64,000 nt of DNA from Sunxiuqinia elliptica. Its GTDB lineage: Bacteria; Bacteroidota; Bacteroidia; Bacteroidales; Prolixibacteraceae. Positions 25,674 to 33,837 of this stretch are shown here, piece after piece. The stretch's first letter is position 1, and each line of letters begins with the position of its first letter. Position numbers and translations under genes: made by a program. The notes beneath the pieces are model-generated. The model saw nothing but the letters and a program-made list of their open reading frames with translations. It was not told the origin of the DNA and made no database searches. Location: the NCBI RefSeq assembly GCF_900113005.1, contig NZ_FONW01000012.1:1-64000 (forward strand). The letters are read 5' to 3'.

Positions 25674-26353
25674 CACACTTGTTTTAACCGAAATGGATTG
25701 TAGGAAATTTCATTATCAAAGGCATCCTCGCCCTCAATCTGCTTCACTTTATTCACCACCCAGATTGTCAATGGAAGAACGGCCACCTCGTAAGCTGTTT
25801 TCAACAAAGCCTGCGTGACAATCATTCCTAAAATCACTTTTAAAGGAAAAATCCCGACAAAAGCAATGGTGATAAAAACCAGCGAATCGGCGCCTTCACC
25901 AACCAGGGTCGATGCAATGGCTCGGAATGAGAAGCCTCTCCCCTCGCTCATCACCTTCAACTTGCTCATCAGAAACGCATTCAGGAATGAGCCCATCAGG
26001 TAAGCCATTAAACTGGCTATCACAATCCGAACCGAACTTCCCAAGATGGTTTGGAAAGCCGCCTGGTGCTCATAAAACGGAGCTGCCGGAAAATAAATCG
26101 CCAACATAAAAAAAACAACAGCCATCAGGTTCACGGCAAATCCGGCCCAAATAATTAAACGAGCTTTGGCATAGCCCCATACTTCGGCAATAACATCATT
26201 GATGATGTAGGCCAAGGGAAAGATCAATACTCCAGCTGGAGCCGACCACGGACCAATTTGGATGATTTTTGACGCTAAAAGATTGGAAATTAACAGACAG
26301 GCAGCAAACAATACTCCTGTCAACAGGAATAATACAGATACTTTCGTTCTCAT
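25673..26353 (-). CDS. yhhQ: Queuosine precursor transporter (YhhQ/VUT family)
   Basis: This 226-residue inner-membrane protein has about six helices. Family segments are [23 protein letters not shown] (about 45-67), the [11 protein letters not shown] motif and [15 protein letters not shown]. Proteins of this family import queuine precursors such as preQ0 or preQ1. It heads the operon with queC and queF, directly under a preQ1-I riboswitch whose tail covers its ribosome site, which supports preQ1/preQ0 uptake. Confidence 0.92.
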   Translation of the reverse strand: MRTKVSVLFLLTGVLFAACLLISNLLASKIIQIGPWSAPAGVLIFPLAYIINDVIAEVWGYAKARLIIWAGFAVNLMAVVFFMLAIYFPAAPFYEHQAAFQTILGSSVRIVIASLMAYLMGSFLNAFLMSKLKVMSEGRGFSFRAIASTLVGEGADSLVFITIAFVGIFPLKVILGMIVTQALLKTAYEVAVLPLTIWVVNKVKQIEGEDAFDNEISYNPFRLKQV

Positions 26354-26355
26354 TA

Positions 26356-26390
26356 TCTCTTGTTTTTTACGTGGTTATCAAGAACACGTC
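26356..26390 (-). promoter_or_regulatory. preQ1-I riboswitch upstream of yhhQ-queC-queF
   Basis: On the minus strand, P1 ACGTG (26385-26389) pairs with CACGT (26369-26373). The P1 loop starts TTCTTG, as expected for L1 plus the 5' side of P2. The A-rich tail AAAAAAC (26362-26368) then leads into CAAGA, which is complementary to TCTTG in the loop and forms the H-type pseudoknot. This is the compact preQ1 class I fold. The tail AAGAGA is the likely ribosome site and the ATG lies two bases further (26353), so ligand binding should block translation. Confidence 0.85.
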
Positions 26391-26404
26391 GTTCATACTG
26401 GCGG

Positions 26405-26412
26405 CAAAGATA
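26405..26412 (-). promoter_or_regulatory. -7 box (TATCTTTG) of the queuosine operon
   Basis: The minus strand reads TATCTTTG, an exact TAnnTTTG match. Transcription would begin near 26398, a few bases before the riboswitch. Confidence 0.55.
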
Positions 26413-26533
26413 GTTATTTTTTGGAAATCCTTAGCGTTCAGTTCTAACTCACAGCGCTCTGTCTTTTGCCCCATACCTAGCCACTGAGTTGCAAATATTT
26501 CAGCAATTCCAGATCAAGGCATCCTTTTTTTCG

Positions 26534-26575
26534 TATTTTTGTTTAGGATGTTACCTTTTTCAAAAATGATGTTAC
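26534..26575 (+). promoter_or_regulatory. Promoter and direct-repeat operator of the nikR-lar operon
   Basis: TATTTTTG (26534-26541) is an exact -7 box, so transcription starts near 26548. Two identical GATGTTAC copies lie at 26547-26554 and 26568-26575, exactly 21 bp (two helical turns) apart, covering the start and the ribosome-binding region of the NikR-like gene. This is a plausible autoregulatory operator. Canonical NikR sites are inverted repeats, so a direct repeat would be unusual. Confidence 0.5.
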
Positions 26576-26576
26576 T

Positions 26577-26978
26577 ATGGCTGTTTCCCGGTTTGGAGTT
26601 TCACTAGAGAAAGAATTATTGGATGCACTTGATCAATATGTCGAAGAAAATCATTTTGCCAACCGTTCTCAAGCAATTCGACAACTGATAAACCGCAATA
26701 TTGCAGAGAAAAAGTGGCAATGTGACAATACAGTTGCCGGTTCTATAACCTTGGTTTATGCTACTTCTCGCCACGACATTCAGAATCAAATCAGCGATTT
26801 TCTTCAAACTTATACGACTGAAGTTTTATCCTCTCAACGCTTCCTGCTAAATGATTCTCAAACCATGGAGATCATTGCAATCAAAGGGATTGCTCACCGC
26901 CTAACCGAACTGGCTGACAGGCTAATCACAATTAAGGGGATGCAGCATGGCAAACTAAGCATGAGCCGGGCAGACTAG
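26577..26978 (+). CDS. NikR-like ribbon-helix-helix regulator lacking canonical nickel ligands
   Basis: The 133-residue protein has a ribbon-helix-helix domain (residues 1-45; RFGVSLEKELLDALDQYV, NRSQAIRQLI) and an ACT-like C-terminal domain (about 52-133; the ITIKGMQHGKLSM tail is typical NikR). Aligned to E. coli NikR, the four nickel ligands His76, His87, His89 and Cys95 correspond to Gln77, Arg88, Leu90 and Thr96. The high-affinity site therefore appears to be absent. It is the first gene of an operon for the nickel-pincer cofactor and a nickel-type permease, so it probably still controls that pathway, perhaps with another ligand. Confidence 0.85.
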   Translation: MAVSRFGVSLEKELLDALDQYVEENHFANRSQAIRQLINRNIAEKKWQCDNTVAGSITLVYATSRHDIQNQISDFLQTYTTEVLSSQRFLLNDSQTMEIIAIKGIAHRLTELADRLITIKGMQHGKLSMSRAD

Positions 26979-27015
26979 CAGCCAATCAATTCGTAATCGA
27001 TAAACCAATAAGAAC

Positions 27016-27855
27016 ATGCAAACACTTTCGGATCATTTAAAACATAAACTACACCAGCTCGAAGACTGGTTTTCAACACGCAAAGGCTCCATCGTTGCTT
27101 TTTCCGGAGGAATTGACTCAACCTTGGTCCTTTTTCTAGCTCGAAAATTTCAAGGAAAGGAATGTGCAATCGGTGTCATTTCCAATTCGGAAAGCTTAAA
27201 AGCCAAGGATTTTGAATTAGCCCAGTCATTTTGCCGCGATTTTGATATTCAACTCGAGGTGATAAAAACACAAGAACTGACTGACCTGCGTTATAACCAA
27301 AACCCCGAAAACCGCTGTTATTTCTGTAAAGAACACCTGTTTCACGATTTACGAGAGATTCAGCAAAAATACCCGGATTTTGATGTTTTAAGTGGAACCA
27401 ACCACGATGATCTGGGAGACTATCGTCCCGGCTTGCAAGCGGCTAGTAAGTTCAGTGTAAAAGCGCCCATGGCCGATTGCCAACTGACCAAGGATGAGCT
27501 TCGACAAATCGCCAAACACTTTGAACTCCCCAACTGGGACAAGCCTGCAAGCCCTTGTCTAAGCTCACGAATTCCTTACAATCAGCCAATCACCCATCAG
27601 AAGCTGCAACAAGTAGAAGCCGCTGAAAACCTACTGAATGAACTTGGATTCAGAGACGTTCGAGTTAGGCACTACGGAAGCTACGGACAGGTGGAGGTGC
27701 AAAAACAGGAGCTGGACAAGCTGCTGGCCATCGAGGATCAGGTGATCGCGCAAATCCGTTCGCTGGGTTTTCAAGAAGTTCGCATCGACCGGGAAGGCTT
27801 GGTTTCCGGCAAATTAAACCGTGCCTTAAAAGGCTTAAACCAAACAAAAGCATAA
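27016..27855 (+). CDS. larE: ATP-dependent sacrificial sulfur transferase
   Basis: LarE puts sulfur into the nickel-pincer nucleotide cofactor of lactate racemase. The 279-residue PP-loop protein has SGGIDST at residues 30-36 for adenylation. Three cysteines stand at Cys101 and Cys104 (NRCYFCKEH) and Cys181 (KPASPCLSSRIP). The last matches the position of the sacrificial Cys of single-Cys LarE. The three-Cys pattern fits the variant reported to hold a [4Fe-4S] cluster that passes on sulfide instead of destroying itself. It lies 37 bp after nikR and 3 bp before larC. Confidence 0.93.
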   Translation: MQTLSDHLKHKLHQLEDWFSTRKGSIVAFSGGIDSTLVLFLARKFQGKECAIGVISNSESLKAKDFELAQSFCRDFDIQLEVIKTQELTDLRYNQNPENRCYFCKEHLFHDLREIQQKYPDFDVLSGTNHDDLGDYRPGLQAASKFSVKAPMADCQLTKDELRQIAKHFELPNWDKPASPCLSSRIPYNQPITHQKLQQVEAAENLLNELGFRDVRVRHYGSYGQVEVQKQELDKLLAIEDQVIAQIRSLGFQEVRIDREGLVSGKLNRALKGLNQTKA

Positions 27856-27858
27856 ACC

Positions 27859-29034
27859 ATGAAGATCTTGTACTATGACTGCTTCGCCGGAATTAGCGGC
27901 GATATGAACCTCGGTGCTCTTATCGACCTTGGTGTTGACGCCGAATACTTAAAAAATGAATTATCGAAATTGAATATAGATGGTTTCCGGCTCGAAGTAA
28001 ATACCGATCAGCGAAGAGGCATTACCGGAACCAAAGCTGAAGTTATCATTGAAAACCAGGAAAACGAGAAACATCGCCACCTGCGTCATGTTGAAGAAAT
28101 TGTGAATAACAGCAGCTTGCCAGAACAAGTGAAGCGTAATGCACTTAAAATTTTTGATTTGGTTGCTGAGGCAGAAGCCAAAGTGCACAACATTTCGAAA
28201 CAACAAGTTCATTTTCATGAGGTCGGAGCTCTTGACTCCATTGCCGACATAGTGGGTGCTGCCATTTGTCTAAATTACCTAAAAGTGGACAAGGTGATGG
28301 CCAGCTCCATCCAACTCGGTGGAGGAACAGTTAAATGTGCGCATGGAATCATGCCCGTGCCTGCTCCGGCAACTGCGGAGATTGTCAAAAATATTCCTGT
28401 AAAAACCGGCTTAGTGAATCATGAAGCTACAACTCCTACCGGAGCGGCGATCCTGGTTGCTACTGTTGACGAGTTCACTGACTCAATCAGCTTTCCGATT
28501 CAGAAGACCGCCTATGGAATCGGCCAACGCGACCATGAGGTTCCGAACGTTCTTCGGGTTTACCTGCTCGAAACAGCAAATGAAACCGCTGATGTATCAA
28601 CGGAGACTGCCAGCTTGCTCGAAGCCAATATCGACGATATGAATCCCGAGCACTACGACTATTTGCTGGAGCAGCTTTTAAAAGCGGGGGCTTCCGATGC
28701 GTGGCTCACCCCTATCATCATGAAAAAATCGCGCCCGGCAGTTCAGCTTTCAGTGCTGTCTCCTGTCAAGTTAGTATCCCAACTGAAACAGCTCATTTTT
28801 ACCCATAGCACTTCCATTGGACTCCGGGAATATTCCGTGCAAAAGAGCATGCTCCGAAGAGAAGAACGAACAGTACAAACAACCTTAGGCCCCGTTCGTG
28901 TTAAGCAAAGTTTTTTTAACGGACAGCGGGTACGATGGAAAGCCGAAGCTGAAGATTGTCGCCAATTAGCCAGCCAACACAAACTTAGTTTACAAGCTAT
29001 TGAAGAGGAAATCAGCAAACAACTGGAGTTATGA
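27859..29034 (+). CDS. larC: Nickel insertion protein (nickel-pincer cofactor synthesis)
   Basis: LarC is a CTP-dependent cyclometallase that inserts nickel into the pincer nucleotide. The 391-residue protein is one continuous frame, unlike species where larC1 and larC2 are joined by frameshifting. N-terminal YDCFAGISGDMNLGALIDLG and the conserved HFHEVGALDSIADIVGAAI are family marks. A His-containing stretch (NEKHRHLRHVEEI, about 72-84) may bind metal. The stop overlaps the larB start (ATGA). Confidence 0.95.
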   Translation: MKILYYDCFAGISGDMNLGALIDLGVDAEYLKNELSKLNIDGFRLEVNTDQRRGITGTKAEVIIENQENEKHRHLRHVEEIVNNSSLPEQVKRNALKIFDLVAEAEAKVHNISKQQVHFHEVGALDSIADIVGAAICLNYLKVDKVMASSIQLGGGTVKCAHGIMPVPAPATAEIVKNIPVKTGLVNHEATTPTGAAILVATVDEFTDSISFPIQKTAYGIGQRDHEVPNVLRVYLLETANETADVSTETASLLEANIDDMNPEHYDYLLEQLLKAGASDAWLTPIIMKKSRPAVQLSVLSPVKLVSQLKQLIFTHSTSIGLREYSVQKSMLRREERTVQTTLGPVRVKQSFFNGQRVRWKAEAEDCRQLASQHKLSLQAIEEEISKQLEL

Positions 29035-29771
29035 GTCCCAAAGAACTGTTAGAAAAGTATAAGAATGGTGAAATCAGCTTAACCGAAGCGCTGGAGAAAT
29101 TCCCTGACCGTGGCATTGAGGAAATGGGTTTTGCGACAATTGACACCGATCGACTCTCCCGCACGGGACTTCCCGAAGTAATTTACGCTTCCGGGAAAAC
29201 GGTAGAGCAAGTCAAACAGATTGCTTTACGCATGGTTGAAAAAGGGATTGACCTGTTGGCAACACGGGCAACTCCTGCCATGTTCGAGGCGATTCAGGAA
29301 GTTGTTCCCGATGCGCATTACAACGAATTAGCCCAAACCATCACTTACAAACACCATGAGACGGAGGTACCAGCAACTTACATTGCTGTTGTTGCCGCAG
29401 GAACTTCGGATCTGCCTGTTGCTGAAGAAGCGGTGGAAACAGCCCAGTTTTTGGGAAACCGGGTTGAAAAAATCTACGATGTGGGAGTAGCCGGAATTCA
29501 TCGACTATTTCACCGACTTGATGTCATCCGCCGAGCGCGTGTCATTATTGTTGTTGCAGGCATGGAGGGTGCTCTCGCCAGTGTTGTTGGGGGCTTGGTT
29601 GACAAGCCGGTGATTGGAGTTCCAACAAGCATTGGCTACGGTGCTAATTTTGAAGGGCTATCGGCTCTTCTTTCGATGCTAAATAGTTGCGCAAGTGGCG
29701 TAAGTGTCGTCAATATTGACAACGGTTTTGGAGCTGCCTGCCAGGCCTCCCTCATTAACAAACTGACCTAA
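29031..29771 (+). CDS. larB: Nickel-pincer cofactor biosynthesis protein (NaAD carboxylase/hydrolase)
   Basis: LarB carboxylates the pyridinium ring of nicotinic acid adenine dinucleotide and cleaves its phosphoanhydride, the first step of pincer cofactor synthesis. The 246-residue protein has an N-terminal helical part and a C-terminal PurE-like carboxylase domain (about 120-246; VVAAGTSDLPVAEEA, VVAGMEGALASVVGGLVDKPVIGVPTS split across that domain). It overlaps larC by four bases. LarA itself is not in the window. Confidence 0.95.
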   Translation: MSPKELLEKYKNGEISLTEALEKFPDRGIEEMGFATIDTDRLSRTGLPEVIYASGKTVEQVKQIALRMVEKGIDLLATRATPAMFEAIQEVVPDAHYNELAQTITYKHHETEVPATYIAVVAAGTSDLPVAEEAVETAQFLGNRVEKIYDVGVAGIHRLFHRLDVIRRARVIIVVAGMEGALASVVGGLVDKPVIGVPTSIGYGANFEGLSALLSMLNSCASGVSVVNIDNGFGAACQASLINKLT

Positions 29772-29842
29772 TTAACAAATTTTCAACAAGACGACTAAAA
29801 CCACCACGAAAACTTAATAAACATTCCTAAAAATTAAATCTT

Positions 29843-30538
29843 ATGCAAGAGCTTTATCTATTGTCATTATCAGCCGCTTCGCTCGGCTTCATCCATACCA
29901 TTCTTGGCCCCGATCACTACCTGCCCTTCATCGTATTGAGTAAAGCCCGCCAGTGGTCGAGCAACAAAACCATGTGGATTACCTTCATCTCCGGAATTGG
30001 ACATGTGGGCAGTTCAGTCCTGATTGGGTTCATTGGCATTGCCTTAGGCATTAGCCTCAATAAGCTGGAATACATCGAAGCTTTCCGGGGTGAAATTGTT
30101 GGCTGGTTGCTATTTGCCTTCGGTGTTGGCTACACCCTTTACGGTCTATACCGCTATACCAAAAGCATTCCCCACTCCCATCTGCCTGCTTTTCTCGTTC
30201 CCAAAAAAGTACGCGAGCTTCAACATCTCCCCCTGGACGAACAAGAGGATAACACCAAGCTAACACCCTGGCTGCTGTTCTTGATTTTTGTGTTTGGCCC
30301 CTGCGAAGTGCTTATCCCCATGCTCATCTTTCCGGCCTACGAACACAGCACCTGGGGTATGCTTACCGTGGCTCTCATTTTTGGACTGGCAACCATCGGG
30401 ACCATGTTGCTAACTGTTTACTTAGGCCATAAAGGAAGTCGCTTCGTACGATTTAAAAAGCACGAACGTTATGTCCATCTTTTAGCCGGACTGATTATTC
30501 TGATCAGCGGAGCCGGAATTGTTTTTATGGGATGGTAA
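29843..30538 (+). CDS. UreH/NicO-type membrane permease, probable nickel transporter
   Basis: This 231-residue protein has about six transmembrane helices. The first helix carries SLGFIHTILGPDHYLPF, the H...GPDH motif of UreH-type permeases related to the NiCoT/NicO nickel carriers. A polar loop with HSHLP (about 112-116) separates the two halves, and the second half has FVFGPCEVLIPML. The gene follows larB by 72 bp on the same strand, so nickel supply to LarC is the likely job. Metal specificity is inferred from motif and context. Confidence 0.75.
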   Translation: MQELYLLSLSAASLGFIHTILGPDHYLPFIVLSKARQWSSNKTMWITFISGIGHVGSSVLIGFIGIALGISLNKLEYIEAFRGEIVGWLLFAFGVGYTLYGLYRYTKSIPHSHLPAFLVPKKVRELQHLPLDEQEDNTKLTPWLLFLIFVFGPCEVLIPMLIFPAYEHSTWGMLTVALIFGLATIGTMLLTVYLGHKGSRFVRFKKHERYVHLLAGLIILISGAGIVFMGW

Positions 30539-30933
30539 ATTGGATAAAGCGGAGTCAAGCGTGCAGGGAACGGATCTATTTAGAAATTAGAAGCTTGATT
30601 TTATCTTATTGTTTCACTAAAAAAGGCAGCATCATATTGGTACCGGAAAAAATATTACTTTTGTGAAAACAGAATCCAGATAAGTGTCTTACTCAAAAGG
30701 CGAGCTTCTTTTCCCTGGTAGTTTGATAATACATTCCTCCGTATTGATGGAACGAGCATATAAGATTAACATACAGCAATCAATAATTAACATGCAAGTT
30801 TTGTAGGAGACCTTAAAGACAGCTAATTCAATGGAAGCAGCAAGGTGATGATTATCACAAAGGAGGGTGATTCTGAGGTGGCAAGTTCCCTAATAAGTAT
30901 CGGGATTGCCATTGAAAATAAAAAATAGAACGA
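30539..30933. other. 395-bp spacer with the helicase promoter and long leader
   Basis: No gene was recognised. TACTTTTG at 30656-30663 is an exact -7 box, which would give the DEAD-box helicase mRNA a leader of about 260 nt. AAGGAGGGTGATT near 30861 is an SD-like purine run not followed by a start codon. Long leaders are common for cold-induced helicases, but no specific fold was identified. Confidence 0.4.
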
Positions 30934-32172
30934 ATGAAATTTGACGATTTTGATTTACATGATGATATTTTAGATGCCCTGTACGATATGGGCTTTGATG
31001 AAGCAACAGCGATCCAGGAAAGCACCATTCCGATGATTTTGGAAGGACATGACTTGGTTGCTTGTGCTCAAACCGGAACCGGAAAAACAGCAGCTTTTAT
31101 TCTGCCAATTCTGGATAAAATTGCTGATTATCCAGAAGGAAAAACGCGGGCCTTGGTGATTGCTCCAACGCGCGAGCTAGCCATTCAGATTGAACAACAG
31201 GTTCAGGGTTTTGCCTACTATTTGGGAATTACCTCCATAGCTCTTTATGGCGGCGGCGATGGCAATGAGTGGGAAACGCAACGGCAAGCATTGAATAAAG
31301 GTGTTGACCTGATTGTTGCCACTCCTGGCAAATTAATCTCTTTCATTGATAATGGAATTGCTCAACTTGACAGTGTTGATTTTGTTGTTTTAGATGAAGC
31401 CGACCGCATGCTCGACATCGGTTTTTATGATGATATCATCAAAATATTCAGTAACCTGCCAGAAAAGCGCCAAACCTTGATGTACAGCGCAACCATGCCG
31501 CCCAAAATCAAAACCTTAGCGTCTAAAATTCTGACCAATCCCAAAGAATTTAGCACCGCGATCAGCAAGCCGGCCGAGGGCGTTCTTCAGGCTGCCTATT
31601 TGTGCTACGAAAACCAAAAAACCCCCTTGATTGAGTCGCTGATTGAAGGAAAAGATGATTGCCAGAGTATTATCATCTTCAGCTCAACTAAAAAGAAAGT
31701 ATCCACCATTGCACGAGCCCTAAAAAAGAAAGGCTTTGTTGCTGAAGGGATTTCTTCGGACCTGGAACAGAAAGAGCGAGAAGATGTGCTGATGCGCTTC
31801 AAAGCACGGCAAATTCGCATTTTAGTAGCTACCGATGTTTTGAGCCGTGGAATCGACATTAAAGACATCAACCTGGTGATCAACTACGATGTTCCGGGAG
31901 ATGCCGAAGACTATGTGCACCGCATTGGACGGACTGCCCGGGCCAATACCACAGGAATTGCCCTGACGCTGATCAATGAAGACGACATGTACAAGTTTCA
32001 ACAGATTGAAACGCTGATTGAAACTGAGGTCTTTAAAGCACCACTCCCGCCACAACTAGGCGATGGCCCGGAATGGAAAGTCAGTTCCAAAGGAAAAGGC
32101 AGAAACAAGAACAAAGGCCGCTACCCCAAAAAAGGAGCAGGAAAAGGCAACCCAAGGGGCAAGAAAAGCTAA
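30934..32172 (+). CDS. DEAD-box RNA helicase (RhlE-like)
   Basis: The 412-residue ATP-dependent RNA helicase keeps all core motifs: the Q motif with AIQESTIP (about 22-29), Walker A AQTGTGKT (about 45-52), PTRELA, DEAD (VVLDEADRML), SAT (YSATMP), and the C-terminal RecA domain with HRIGRTAR. The last 40 residues are a Lys/Gly-rich tail (KGKGRNKNKGRYPKKG...), typical of RNA-binding tails in RhlE-type proteins. It likely helps ribosome assembly or RNA decay, especially in the cold. It is monocistronic with a terminator after it. Confidence 0.93.
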   Translation: MKFDDFDLHDDILDALYDMGFDEATAIQESTIPMILEGHDLVACAQTGTGKTAAFILPILDKIADYPEGKTRALVIAPTRELAIQIEQQVQGFAYYLGITSIALYGGGDGNEWETQRQALNKGVDLIVATPGKLISFIDNGIAQLDSVDFVVLDEADRMLDIGFYDDIIKIFSNLPEKRQTLMYSATMPPKIKTLASKILTNPKEFSTAISKPAEGVLQAAYLCYENQKTPLIESLIEGKDDCQSIIIFSSTKKKVSTIARALKKKGFVAEGISSDLEQKEREDVLMRFKARQIRILVATDVLSRGIDIKDINLVINYDVPGDAEDYVHRIGRTARANTTGIALTLINEDDMYKFQQIETLIETEVFKAPLPPQLGDGPEWKVSSKGKGRNKNKGRYPKKGAGKGNPRGKKS

Positions 32173-32198
32173 GCAGAATTCACACAACTCCCCATAAA

Positions 32199-32232
32199 AA
32201 AGCAGGGCAAAATAAAATCTTTACCCTGCTTT
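32199..32232. terminator. Bidirectional intrinsic terminator
   Basis: AAAGCAGGG and CCCTGCTTT form a nine-base stem. The A-run on its left gives a good T-tract to the minus-strand gene ending at 32278, and the stem also follows the helicase gene. Confidence 0.75.
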
Positions 32233-32277
32233 CAACAAAAAGTTAGTTGACTGAAGCCTATCTCCAGCACAATTCGC

Positions 32278-32823
32278 CTAATTTACATTGAGCCCAATAT
32301 TCAATTGCAACATGATTGGGAAAAAACCATTATTCCCTTTTGTATCGAAATAATACACTGATCCAACATCAAAGAGCAAGTGCATTTTACCATATGCCCT
32401 TTGGATTCCCCATGTTGGGCCAAAAGCAAAATTAATATCATCTTTCCTCAAGGCATTGTGAGCCTTCATCTCTTTAAAATTTGACAACAACCTCACTCCC
32501 CAGTAGTTCCCTGAGTTATAGTCAAGATTTTTACCTTTTGATAATCTTGCTTCTCGATTATAAAGTTTCTTATAAGATAAGTCTAAGAAAGGGGCGATAT
32601 AATAGGTGGTACCAGAATTTGTGTAATCCAAGTGTAAGTAGGTACCTTGTATGCCAACACCAGCATTCGCGGCAATCGTTGCTTTTTCAGATATTGGCAT
32701 TTCATACTCAATCCCCGGACTTAAGATATTTACCCTAAGAACTCTTTGGAGTTCAATTGTCTCCGATTGTCCCATACTAGCCACGCTTGCAAACAAGAAC
32801 AATCCAATCAATCGTTTTCTCAT
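32278..32823 (-). CDS. Outer-membrane beta-barrel-like protein (hypothetical)
   Basis: This 181-residue protein has a signal peptide at residues 1-18 (MRKRLIGLFLFASVASMGQ). The remainder alternates short amphipathic strands (VLRVNILSPGIEYEMP, ATIAANAGVGIQG, IAPFLDLSYKKLY, HLLFDVGSVYYF) and ends with the aromatic-poor strand IMLQLNIGLNVN, consistent with a small outer-membrane barrel. No named family was recognised. It lies downstream of a similar gene on the same strand, with a 134-bp gap. Confidence 0.6.
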   Translation of the reverse strand: MRKRLIGLFLFASVASMGQSETIELQRVLRVNILSPGIEYEMPISEKATIAANAGVGIQGTYLHLDYTNSGTTYYIAPFLDLSYKKLYNREARLSKGKNLDYNSGNYWGVRLLSNFKEMKAHNALRKDDINFAFGPTWGIQRAYGKMHLLFDVGSVYYFDTKGNNGFFPIMLQLNIGLNVN

Positions 32824-32957
32824 TTTCTATTTTTGATAAAAAAATCCTTCCAATCTCTCAAGCTGCTTTCTACGCAGTCAAACCATGCACTTCAATGTCC
32901 ATTGTATAGAATAACAGCCTTAAACTCTCTCAATTTCTAAAATGAAACAGCACGATT

Positions 32958-33548
32958 TTATTCCCACAAAGGGTAAGACAAGTTCAATACAAGCATCCGG
33001 TTACGGAAGACCTGCCCAACATGATTATTCCCATAAATTTCTCCAAAACCCTGCCAATCGAATCCTTGTTTGTAATTGACTGACCATTGCAATCGGTGTT
33101 GCTTGCTACCAAAGCCAACGACCCAGTCAAACTCCGGCTTTTCATTGACATGTTTGTAGTTTAAAAGCCAGCTGATATCAACGCCTGTTTCAACAAAATA
33201 ATGCCTGCTAACCGGATACTGTAACTTCACAGGAATGACCAGGTAACTTTGATTAAATTTTGTCCAATAAGTTGTATAGGAGGGTTCATCAATAAGGTAC
33301 TGCTGACTTTTATTTTCTTTATAACGATAACCTAAGCCTGCTACTGCTGATAGTTTTTTCCAAATTGGACTCGACACATAGATACCAGCACCAACACCAA
33401 ACCCATTTTTTAATGAATTTGAATTGGATGAAAACTCTTTAGGCATAAACCAAGCCCCTTCAGTATAAATACCAATTTGATGAGCCCGCTGAGCTGAAGC
33501 TGCAAAAACAGCTAATACCAATAAAATTGAAATTGTTAATTGTTTCAT
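32958..33548 (-). CDS. Outer-membrane beta-barrel protein, porin-like (hypothetical)
   Basis: This protein is 196 residues from the ATG at 33548. A longer frame from 33626 would place the signal peptide inside the protein. The signal peptide is residues 1-19 (MKQLTISILLVLAVFAASA). Barrel-type strands follow, such as GFGVGAGIYVSSP, AVAGLGYRYKE, YLVIPVKLQYPV and HYFVETGVDISWLLNYKH; the protein ends MLVLNLSYPLWE. No specific family is claimed. Upstream lies copy 1 of a duplicated promoter-leader repeat also found before the lipoprotein gene at 37115. Confidence 0.65.
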   Translation of the reverse strand: MKQLTISILLVLAVFAASAQRAHQIGIYTEGAWFMPKEFSSNSNSLKNGFGVGAGIYVSSPIWKKLSAVAGLGYRYKENKSQQYLIDEPSYTTYWTKFNQSYLVIPVKLQYPVSRHYFVETGVDISWLLNYKHVNEKPEFDWVVGFGSKQHRLQWSVNYKQGFDWQGFGEIYGNNHVGQVFRNRMLVLNLSYPLWE

Positions 33549-33626
33549 CTGTTTTATAAAGTTAGTAAGACATGATAGACCTATAATTATTTCATCGCAA
33601 TTCACCCTTCCACATCTGTCAACCAC

Positions 33627-33760
33627 TGTTAACAGCCGATCTTATTCCCAATCAATTTCCCTTTTTTTCACTCTATTCCCGGACGGGAATCCTCATAGAA
33701 GCGCAAGCGAGATGCAAAAATATTTATTATTATTTAAACTACATAATAATGAATGTTAAA
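33627..33760 (-). promoter_or_regulatory. Duplicated promoter-leader element, copy 1
   Basis: About 130 bp here is repeated at 38208-38343. On the minus strand it has an exact -7 box TATTTTTG (33715-33722), then GCATCTCGCTTGCGCTTCTAT, then a small hairpin ATTCCCG-TC-CGGGAAT (33675-33690), then GGGAAATTGATTGGG and CTGTTAACAG. It lies about 80 bp upstream of the barrel gene at 33548, so the hairpin would be in the mRNA leader. Confidence 0.6.
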
Positions 33761-33837
33761 CTAAAAATCGTTTTTCTCTCGAGCCAGAGAATAAAATAGA
33801 ACACTACTGCCAATAAGTCAACATTTCCATCAACGAC

